The notes beneath the pieces are model-generated. The model ran no database searches. It was not told the DNA's origin and saw nothing but the letters and a program-made list of their open reading frames with translations. A stretch of DNA of 22,380 nt. Source: DASTQL01 sp035761805 (lineage in GTDB: Bacteria > Actinomycetota > Actinomycetes > Jiangellales > Jiangellaceae). The DNA is taken from NCBI GenBank assembly GCA_035761805.1, contig DASTQL010000032.1, positions 1 to 22,380 on the forward strand, in the 5' to 3' direction. Of the stretch, positions 14,127 through 21,285 are shown piece by piece. The stretch's first letter is position 1. Each line of letters opens with the position of its first letter. The translations under genes were made by a program, and so were the position numbers.

Positions 14127-15773
14127 ATGTCCGTGCACGAGCGCGCCGGCCAGCCGGCCGAGCCCGGTGACCTCGTCGACCTCGCCCACCTGGTGACCGC
14201 CTACTACACCGGCCACCCGGACCCGGCGGACCCCGACCAGCGGGTGGCCTTCGGCACCTCGGGGCACCGCGGCTCGAGCCTCGCCACCGCCTTCACCGAC
14301 GACCACATCGCCACGACCACCCAGGCGATCTGCGAGTACCGCAAGGCGCAGGGCACCGACGGTCCGCTCTTCATCGGCCGGGACACCCACGGACTGTCCG
14401 AACCGGCCTGGGCCACCGCGCTGGAGGTGCTCGCCGCCAACGACGTGACCGTGCTCGTGGACTCTCGCGACGCCTGGACGCCCACCCCGGCGGTCTCCCA
14501 CGCGATCCTGGTGCACAACCGCGGCCGCACCACCGGTCTCGCGGACGGCATCGTCGTGACCCCCTCGCACAACCCCCCCGCAGACGGCGGCTTCAAGTAC
14601 AACCCACCCAACGGCGGACCGGCCGACACCGACGCCACCGGATGGATCGCCGACCGGGCCAACGCCCTGCTCGAGGCCGGGCTCGACGGCGTCAGGCGGA
14701 TCCCCTTCACCCGCGCCAGGGCCGCAGACACCACCCAGCCGTACGACTTCGTCGACACGTATGTCTCCGACCTGCCCTCCGTGCTGGACATCGACGCGAT
14801 CAGGGCGGCCGGGGTCCGGATCGGCGCGGACCCGCTCGGCGGCTCCGCGGTCGACTACTGGGGCGCGATCGCCGAGCACCACCAGCTCGACCTGACCGTC
14901 GTCAACCCGCTCGTCGACGGGACCTTCCGCTTCATGACGCTGGACTGGGACGGCAAGATCCGCATGGACTGCTCGTCCCCGTACGCCATGGCCTCGCTCG
15001 TCTCGCAGCGCGACGCCTACCAGGTCGCGACGGGCAACGACGCCGACGCCGACCGCCACGGCATCGTCACACCCGACGCCGGGCTGATGAATCCCAACCA
15101 CTACCTCGCGGTGGCGATCAACTACCTCTACTCGCACCGGGACGGCTGGCCCGCGGGCGCAGGGATCGGCAAGACGCTGGTGAGCTCGTCGATGATCGAC
15201 CGCGTCGCCGAGCAGCTGGGGCGCCGACTCGTCGAGGTGCCCGTCGGCTTCAAGTGGTTCGTGCCCGGCCTGCTCGACGGCAGTATCGGCTTCGGTGGTG
15301 AGGAGAGCGCCGGAGCCTCCTTCCTGCGCCGCGACGGCTCGACCTGGACCACCGACAAGGACGGCATCCTGCTGGCCCTGCTCGCCTCCGAGATCACGGC
15401 CACCACCGGCCGTACGCCCAGCGAGCACTACCGGGACCTGACGGCCCGCTTCGGCGAGCCCGCCTACGCCCGTACGGACGTGGCAGCCAGCCGCGAGCAG
15501 AAGGCGGTGCTGGGCAAGCTCTCGCCCGAGGACGTCAAGGCCACGGAGCTCGGCGGTGAACCCATCACCGACCGCCTCACCGCAGCGCCCAGCAACGGCG
15601 CCGCGCTCGGCGGCCTCAAGGTGACCACCGAGTCCGGCTGGTTCGCGGCCCGCCCGTCCGGTACGGAGGACGTCTACAAGGTCTATGCGGAGAGCTTCCG
15701 GGGTCCCGAGCACCTGGCCCGGATCCAGGAGGAGGCGCAGGAGGTCGTCGGGGCTGCCCTCGGCGGCGGATGA
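14127..15773 (+). CDS. pgm: Phosphoglucomutase (alpha-D-glucose phosphate-specific)
   Basis: A 548-residue enzyme that interconverts glucose 1-phosphate and glucose 6-phosphate for glycogen, trehalose and cell-wall sugar precursors. The four family signatures are complete: the phosphoserine loop TPSHNP (145-150, S147), the metal loop DADADR (305-310), the sugar loop GEESAG (391-396) and the phosphate-binding RPSGTEDVYKVYAES near the C-terminus. FGTSGHRGS (42-50) is the N-terminal signature. ATG 14127 has GGAGG 4 nt upstream; an in-frame ATG at 14088 lacks one. The stop overlaps the next gene as ATGA. Confidence 0.96.
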   Translation: MSVHERAGQPAEPGDLVDLAHLVTAYYTGHPDPADPDQRVAFGTSGHRGSSLATAFTDDHIATTTQAICEYRKAQGTDGPLFIGRDTHGLSEPAWATALEVLAANDVTVLVDSRDAWTPTPAVSHAILVHNRGRTTGLADGIVVTPSHNPPADGGFKYNPPNGGPADTDATGWIADRANALLEAGLDGVRRIPFTRARAADTTQPYDFVDTYVSDLPSVLDIDAIRAAGVRIGADPLGGSAVDYWGAIAEHHQLDLTVVNPLVDGTFRFMTLDWDGKIRMDCSSPYAMASLVSQRDAYQVATGNDADADRHGIVTPDAGLMNPNHYLAVAINYLYSHRDGWPAGAGIGKTLVSSSMIDRVAEQLGRRLVEVPVGFKWFVPGLLDGSIGFGGEESAGASFLRRDGSTWTTDKDGILLALLASEITATTGRTPSEHYRDLTARFGEPAYARTDVAASREQKAVLGKLSPEDVKATELGGEPITDRLTAAPSNGAALGGLKVTTESGWFAARPSGTEDVYKVYAESFRGPEHLARIQEEAQEVVGAALGGG

Positions 15774-17104
15774 GCACCAGCCTCGCGACGGCCGGACCCG
15801 TCCGCACGGTCCGGCTGCTGAGCCTGCCGGCCGCGGCCGGCGTCCGGGCGGCGCGCGGGACGGTGCTCCGGCTCGCGGGCGCCGAGCCCGACCTCGTACG
15901 GGAGGAGACCCGCCGGGCCAACGCGGCGCACGCGCGCCGGGTGCTGGGCGAGCTCAAGGGCGGGGCGCTCAAGGCCGGCCAGCTGCTGTCGACGGTGGAG
16001 ATGCTCTTCCCGGCCGACCCGGAACAATCGTGGCGCGAGGCGTTGGTCGCGCTCCAAGAGGGGAACCGGGGTCTGCCCTTCCGCGAGGTCGAGCCCGTGC
16101 TGGTGGCGGAGCTCGGCCGGGACTGGCCGGGGCGCTTCCGGGGGTTCGACGAGGAGCCCGCGGCTGCTGCGTCGCTGGGCCAGGTCCACCGGGCGGTGTG
16201 GGCCGACGGTCGCACGGTTGCCGTCAAGGTGCAGTACCCGGGCGTGCGTGAGGCGCTGGCCGCGGACCTGCGGGCCGTGTCCGTGGCAACGCGGCTGGCC
16301 GCCCTGGTGGCCCGTGGGATGACCCTGCCTCCGCTGGTCGCCGAGCTCCGGACGCGACTGGAGGAGGAGCTCGACTACTGCCGGGAGGGTGCGACGCAGG
16401 CGGCGTTCGCAGCCGCCTTCGCCGAGGACCCCGACGTGGTGGTGCCGGAGGTCGTGGACGCAAGGTCCCGCGTGCTGGTGAGCACCTGGCTGGACGGGAC
16501 GCCGCTGGCCCGGCTCGCCGATGCCGACGCGTCGACTCGGGACCGGGCGGGGCTGCTCTACCAGCGTTTCCTGCTCGCTGGGCCGGCCAGGGCGGGAATC
16601 CTGCACACGGACCCACACCCCGGCAACTTCCGGCTCGACGGTGACGGCCGGCTCGGGGTGCTGGACTTCGGCTCGGCGTTGCGAATGCCGGACGGGATGC
16701 CTCCGACCTTCGGCCGGCTCATCACCGTGCTGCTGAGCGGCGACCCGGCAGAGGTGGAGCGGGGGTTGCGCGAGGAGGGCTTCGTCCGGCCGGGGGTGAC
16801 CGTCGACGCCCGCAAGCTGGTCGACTACCTGGCGCCCTTCAGCGAACCGGCCCGGCACGAGGTGTTCACCTACTCGCGGGAGTGGCTGCGTTCGCAGTTC
16901 GGCCGGCTGGGCGACCCCCGGGACCCCGACTTCGCGGTGGCCCTGCGACTGGACCTCCCGGCCGAGCACCTGTTCACGCACCGGGTGTGGCTGGGTGTCG
17001 TCGGCGTGCTGGCCCAGCTCGGCGCCACCGTGCCGGTCCGGTCCGAGCTGCAGCGGTGGTTGCCCGGCTTCGCGGTCAGACCTCGAGCACGACCTTCCCG
17101 GTGA
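15770..17104 (+). CDS. AarF/ABC1/UbiB-family atypical kinase
   Basis: A 444-residue protein of the UbiB-like family. The diagnostic KxGQ motif is KAGQ (68-71) and the alanine-rich loop is AAAASLGQVH (131-140). The ATP-binding lysine is K153 in VAVKVQYPG. The catalytic region HTDPHPGNF starts at H279, with D281 and N286, and the metal motif DFG is at 299-301. Members act as ATPases that support quinone or other lipid biosynthesis; which lipid is involved here is unknown. It lacks the C-terminal membrane helices of E. coli UbiB. The ATG overlaps the pgm stop (ATGA), so the two genes are coupled, an odd pairing. The 3' end overlaps the convergent oxidoreductase gene by 29 bp. Confidence 0.92.
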   Translation: MSTSLATAGPVRTVRLLSLPAAAGVRAARGTVLRLAGAEPDLVREETRRANAAHARRVLGELKGGALKAGQLLSTVEMLFPADPEQSWREALVALQEGNRGLPFREVEPVLVAELGRDWPGRFRGFDEEPAAAASLGQVHRAVWADGRTVAVKVQYPGVREALAADLRAVSVATRLAALVARGMTLPPLVAELRTRLEEELDYCREGATQAAFAAAFAEDPDVVVPEVVDARSRVLVSTWLDGTPLARLADADASTRDRAGLLYQRFLLAGPARAGILHTDPHPGNFRLDGDGRLGVLDFGSALRMPDGMPPTFGRLITVLLSGDPAEVERGLREEGFVRPGVTVDARKLVDYLAPFSEPARHEVFTYSREWLRSQFGRLGDPRDPDFAVALRLDLPAEHLFTHRVWLGVVGVLAQLGATVPVRSELQRWLPGFAVRPRARPSR

Positions 17105-17999
17105 CGTGCCGCTGCTCCACGAGCTCCTGGGCCGCGGCCGCCTCGGCCAGCGGGAAGGCATGCTGGACGACGACCCGGAGCTTCCCGGCCTCCACGTGGG
17201 CGGCGAGCGCGGCGAGGTCGTCCCGATCAGGTCGGACGAAGACGTAGCGCCCGCCGAGCTCCTTCACCCGTGCGGCGTCCACGATCGAGACGATCCGCTC
17301 AGGGTCCCGCACCACCGCTGCCGACACCTCGAGCGCCTCGCCGCCGAAGGCGTCGATCGCGACGTCCACACCACGGGGTGCCAGCTCGCGGACCCGGTCG
17401 ACCAGCCCCTCCCCGTACGTGAGCGGCTCGGCGCCCAGGTCCCGCAGGAGGCCGTGCTTGCGCTCGCTCGCCGTACCGATGACCCGTGCGCCCTGGGCGA
17501 CGGCGAGCTGGACGGCGACATGGCCAACCCCGCCGGCGGCCGCGTGGACGAGCACGGTGTCGTCCTCGTTGCACTGCGCGGCCTTGAGCGCCTGGAGGGC
17601 CGTGAGGCCCACCAGCGGGAGGCCGGCTGCCTCGACCCAGGACAGTGAAGCGGGCTTGGTGGCAAGGCAGCGTACGGGCGACGCCACCAGCTCGGCGTAC
17701 GTCCCACCCTGCACGTGGTCCTTGCGTACATAGCCCATGACCTCGTCGCCGGGCGCGTACTCCCAGACCCCGGGACCGACCGCCTCGACGGTCCCGGCGA
17801 CGTCCCAGCCCGGTACGAGCGGGAAGTGGGCCGGCCACGCCCGGTCGAGGTAGCCCTCCCGCACCTTGGCGTCGACGAGGTTGACGCCGGCCGCCCGGAC
17901 TCGGACGAGGACGATGTCGGGGCCCACGGGTGGGTCGGGCAGCTCGGTGAGCTCGAGGACGTCGGGGCCGCCGTACTGCTGGAGAGCGATCGCCTTCAT
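17076..17999 (-). CDS. NADPH:quinone oxidoreductase-like MDR protein
   Basis: A 307-residue medium-chain dehydrogenase/reductase of the zinc-free quinone-oxidoreductase type. The N-terminal GroES-like domain shows MKAIALQQYGGPDVLEL and RAAGVNLVDAKVREG. The nucleotide site is VHAAAGGVGHVAVQLA around 150-165, followed by IGTASERKHGLLRDLGA. The catalytic zinc ligands of alcohol dehydrogenases are absent. The family reduces quinones or enones with NADPH; the substrate is unknown. ATG 17999 gives the standard N-terminus, but there is no clear ribosome site. It converges with the AarF-like kinase gene with overlapping 3' ends. A quinone link between the two is tempting but only inference. Confidence 0.92.
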   Translation of the reverse strand: MKAIALQQYGGPDVLELTELPDPPVGPDIVLVRVRAAGVNLVDAKVREGYLDRAWPAHFPLVPGWDVAGTVEAVGPGVWEYAPGDEVMGYVRKDHVQGGTYAELVASPVRCLATKPASLSWVEAAGLPLVGLTALQALKAAQCNEDDTVLVHAAAGGVGHVAVQLAVAQGARVIGTASERKHGLLRDLGAEPLTYGEGLVDRVRELAPRGVDVAIDAFGGEALEVSAAVVRDPERIVSIVDAARVKELGGRYVFVRPDRDDLAALAAHVEAGKLRVVVQHAFPLAEAAAAQELVEQRHVTGKVVLEV

Positions 18000-18100
18000 G
18001 GGTCAAGCCTGCCCCGCCCCGGGTGCGGCTACCCGCCGAAGTGCGCAGGCCACACCGGTGCGCACAGGGTGCGGCAGACCCGGAGCAGCAGCGTCCCTGG

Positions 18101-18109
18101 TGCTAATCT
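18101..18109 (+). promoter_or_regulatory. Extended -10 promoter candidate (TGCTAATCT)
   Basis: TG-C-TAATCT fits an extended -10 element and lies 44 nt before the ATG at 18154. A second box, TACGGT, is at 18130-18135. No convincing -35 accompanies either. Confidence 0.4.
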
Positions 18110-18153
18110 CGAGGACAGGAGCCGCCTCGTACGGTTGTATGGGGGAGGGCGGG

Positions 18154-19410
18154 ATGGATGTCGACGATCCTCTCGTAAAGGCCGCCGAGAGCGTACAGGC
18201 TCTCATCACACCATCAGCTGTCGGCGTGGAGACGACATTCGCGGCACTGGGCCGCACCGTCGAGACCGTTCATGCGGACTGCCGCACGATTTCCGAGACT
18301 CTCGAAGCACTCGGCGATGCGCTGAGCCTTGTATCGCAGGGAGCAGGTGCCGGACAAGAATGGGGCGGGTTCGGCCTCATCAGCTTGCCGATCGTGGGCG
18401 CCATACGTGCCGTGAAGGCTGCCGCGAGCCAATACGTCAACCAACAGACCGGGATTCCGCTCAAGACATGGACGGAGTTGGTGACGAGCTCGTCGAGCCA
18501 GTTCGACGGATACATCTCCCAGCTGGACATCGTCGCTGAGCTCTCCCTGCAGTACCACGATCGGACGCACGGGGCCGTGGATCCCGAACGAGCGAGGCAG
18601 GACGTGGCGACCCTACTCCACGTCCTGTGGGAGACGCAGGCGTGGAAACAGATCCTCGGCGGCGTTGCGCAGCTGGGCAAGGTCGTGGAAGCGATTCTGC
18701 AGATCGAACTCGGAGGTGATGCCTTGGGTGCAGAGATGGGGAGCCCGAGCGGATCCGCCGGCATCGCCGGCAGCCTCCAGAAACGCTTGAAGGAAGTACA
18801 GAGCCGAACGGTCGAGAGATCGGGAGACCTTCGGGAGTGGGTGCTCCAGCCGTTCGTAGAACTGCGAGACCGGGTCAAGCAGCTACCCGGGCAGACGGAA
18901 CACCTCGCCCACGAGGTGGCCCTCCTCGAAGTCATGCTCGAGCTGGAGATCGCCGAGCTGCAGGCCTTGTTCGGAGAGATCTCCCGCACCGAGGCAAGGG
19001 TCGTCGGGATGAGAGCCGCAGCCAGCGTGATCCTCCCCGAGCTCGCCGACCGCCTTGGCGATGCCCGTCACCGGGTGTCCGTCTACGAGGCGTACCTGGA
19101 CCGGCTGACCAGGGCAAATCAGTCAGGCCAGGTCGGCGATCGGACGTACTCCGTGCTCGCGGAGGAGTATCACGAGGCCCTTCGGGACAGTCGGAGCCGT
19201 CTGAGCTCGCTGGAGGCTCAGGCCGAGAGGTGGCGCCACGACGGCGCGACGGTGCTCGACGCCTGCGACACGTGGACGACGCTGCAGCTCGACCTCCTCG
19301 CCGCCCGGAGGCTGGCGGAGCAGGCCGAGGTGGCCGGGGATCGCCTCGAGCTGCTCCACCGTGAACGGGAACGACTGGCGGAGGCCAGGACGATCCTGTC
19401 GGTGCTGTGA
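18154..19410 (+). CDS. Helix-rich protein of unknown function
   Basis: A 418-residue protein that I do not recognise. It is mostly amphipathic helix, with long coiled-coil-like stretches rich in Glu, Arg, Leu and Ala from about residue 215 to the end. A short hydrophobic segment near residues 70-85 (FGLISLPIVGAIRAV) is too brief and mixed for a sure membrane span. There is no signal peptide. The ATG at 18154 is preceded by GGGAGGG; an in-frame ATG 15 nt upstream is possible. The first half uses A/T-ending codons (TCA, ATT, TTG, GAT, GTA) more freely than the neighbours, a hint of transfer. It has its own terminator. A long helix pair around a hydrophobic patch recalls helical pore-formers, but that is speculation. 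Confidence 0.75.
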   Translation: MDVDDPLVKAAESVQALITPSAVGVETTFAALGRTVETVHADCRTISETLEALGDALSLVSQGAGAGQEWGGFGLISLPIVGAIRAVKAAASQYVNQQTGIPLKTWTELVTSSSSQFDGYISQLDIVAELSLQYHDRTHGAVDPERARQDVATLLHVLWETQAWKQILGGVAQLGKVVEAILQIELGGDALGAEMGSPSGSAGIAGSLQKRLKEVQSRTVERSGDLREWVLQPFVELRDRVKQLPGQTEHLAHEVALLEVMLELEIAELQALFGEISRTEARVVGMRAAASVILPELADRLGDARHRVSVYEAYLDRLTRANQSGQVGDRTYSVLAEEYHEALRDSRSRLSSLEAQAERWRHDGATVLDACDTWTTLQLDLLAARRLAEQAEVAGDRLELLHRERERLAEARTILSVL

Positions 19411-19443
19411 GGCCCGCCTCGCTGTCCTGGGCCGAGGCGGGCC
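19411..19443 (+). terminator. Terminator stem after the helix-rich gene
   Basis: GGCCCGCCTCG (19411-19421) and CGAGGCGGGCC (19433-19443) form a perfect 11-bp stem with an 11-nt loop, starting at the base after the stop codon. No T-run follows. It separates this gene from the ATP-grasp gene. Confidence 0.75.
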
Positions 19444-19619
19444 GGTGATCGCTGCCGCCGCCCACGACGGTGCGCGGGGATGCAACTGACGTTCGCCTCT
19501 GGCACGTCTGTCGGCGCTCGGCTGTGCTGACGTCGTGGACCACTACCGTCTGGGCCTTCGATCGGCGAGCACCGGGCGGCGGCGAACGGAGACGAGGAAG
19601 AGACGAGGGAGAGGCCGCC

Positions 19620-21164
19620 GTGCGGACGTTCGATGAGCTGCAGGCAGGACTTGGGCGGGTCCTCGCCCTGCACCGAGAGGGCAGTACGGCGGAGCACGTT
19701 GTCGTGGTCCTGCCGTCGCTGAGCCTGCCGGCGTCGCTCGAGGCGTACTACGACGCCCGGCTGCCGAGCCTGGAGCACCGGTACCTCCTGATGCAGCCGA
19801 TGCTGCATCGGCGTCCTCGCTGCGACGCGCTCTTCGTGCTGTCGCTGGCCCCCGACCCCGCGGTGTGGGACTACTACATCGGCCTCGCCCCTCCGGACGA
19901 CCGTGCAGCCGTGGCCCGGCGATCTCACGTCGTCAGCCCCGAGGACCCGTCACCGCGGCCGCTGGCCACCAAGCTGCTGGCACGTCCCGAGCTGGTCGAC
20001 AGGGTCCGTGACCTCATCGCGGGCCGCCCCGCCTTCATCGAGCCGTACAACGTCACGGCCGTCGAGGTCGAGGTCGCGGTCCGGCTGCAGGTACCGATCA
20101 ACGGCAGCCGCCCCGACATCGCCCGCCTGGGCTACAAGAGCGCCGGCCGCAGGGTCTTCGCGGAGGCGGGTGTTCCGTCGCCGACCGGGCGCGAGGACGT
20201 CCGCACCGTCGACGCCGTCGTCGACGCCGCGCTCTCGATCCGGACGATCCACCCGGAGTCGCCCGCTGTCGTGGTCAAGCTGGACGACAACGCGTCCGGT
20301 GTCGGCAACGCCGTGCTCGAACTGGACGGACCGGACAGCACTGCGGCCGAACGCCACCTCCGGGCCCAGGCCGCGCGGCTGCCTGCCTGGTACGTTGAGG
20401 AACTCGCCCACGGCGCAGTGGTCGAGCAGCTCGTCGTCGGGGAGCGGTTCCGCAGCCCGAGCGTCCAGGGCGACATCGAGCCCGACGGCCAGGTCGTCGT
20501 CCTCGCCACGCACGAGCAGGAGCTGAGTGGGCCCCACGGCCACACCTACGAGGGGTGCCGGTGCCCGGCCGACCCCGCCTACTCGGCACAGCTGGCATGC
20601 GACGCCGAGAAGGTCGGTCAGGTCCTGGCCCGGCGCGGGGCGGTGGGCCGGTTCAGCGTCGACTACGCCGTCGCCTGGCGGCCAGCCCGCGGCTGGACCC
20701 GGTACGCCCTCGAGATCAACCTTCGCCGGGGGGGTACGTCACCACCGATGAGCCTGCTCGGCGACCTCGATCCCGGCCTGTACGAGGCCCGGCCGGGTCG
20801 CTGGCTGAGCACGGCCGGCGGCACGCGCTGCTACCGTTCCACCGACAACCTGGTGGACCCCCGGTGGCTCGGGCTGGAGCCCGCACGCGCGATCGACGCC
20901 GTTCGGGGTGCCGGCCTCGGCTGGGACCGACGCCGGCGCACCGGGGTCGTGCTCCACCTGTTGTCCTGCCTCGCCGTCGACGGCCGGCTGGGGCTCACCG
21001 CGATCGCACCGAACTCGTCGCAGGCCGATGCCCTGTACGACGACGTGGTCGACGTCCTCCGGAGGCTCGAGGCCCCGGCACGCCGACACAGCCGCTGTCC
21101 ACCACGTACAGGAGGGGCTGTCGAAGGCCGTGTGCTGCCGACCTTCGGCGGCGCGGCTGCCTGA
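19620..21164 (+). CDS. ATP-grasp protein related to peptide ligase PGM1
   Basis: A 514-residue protein. The N-terminal pre-ATP-grasp part (VVVVLPSLSL at 27-36, DYYIGLAP, then SPRPLATKLLARPEL at 111-125) matches what I know of the PGM1 peptide ligase of pheganomycin biosynthesis and its relatives. The ATP-grasp part shows GYKSAGRRVFAEAGVPSP, VVVKLDDNASGVGN (217-230) and the metal-binding EINLRRGG (E365, N367). Such enzymes activate a carboxylate as acyl phosphate and join it to an amine. Substrates here are unknown. GTG 19620 has GAGAGG 5 nt upstream and fits the family's start; the frame upstream to 19470 is not conserved-looking. A basic tail of about 25 residues ends the protein. Confidence 0.85.
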   Translation: MRTFDELQAGLGRVLALHREGSTAEHVVVVLPSLSLPASLEAYYDARLPSLEHRYLLMQPMLHRRPRCDALFVLSLAPDPAVWDYYIGLAPPDDRAAVARRSHVVSPEDPSPRPLATKLLARPELVDRVRDLIAGRPAFIEPYNVTAVEVEVAVRLQVPINGSRPDIARLGYKSAGRRVFAEAGVPSPTGREDVRTVDAVVDAALSIRTIHPESPAVVVKLDDNASGVGNAVLELDGPDSTAAERHLRAQAARLPAWYVEELAHGAVVEQLVVGERFRSPSVQGDIEPDGQVVVLATHEQELSGPHGHTYEGCRCPADPAYSAQLACDAEKVGQVLARRGAVGRFSVDYAVAWRPARGWTRYALEINLRRGGTSPPMSLLGDLDPGLYEARPGRWLSTAGGTRCYRSTDNLVDPRWLGLEPARAIDAVRGAGLGWDRRRRTGVVLHLLSCLAVDGRLGLTAIAPNSSQADALYDDVVDVLRRLEAPARRHSRCPPRTGGAVEGRVLPTFGGAAA

Positions 21165-21285
21165 GCCGGACTCTCGCCGGCGCTGACTCGCCCACTCGTC
21201 GGTGTCGGTCCGGCATCCGCATCCAGGCCGGTCGAGGGGCCAGGATGGGGACACGCCGCACGGGCGACCACCAGCGGGAGGCCTC

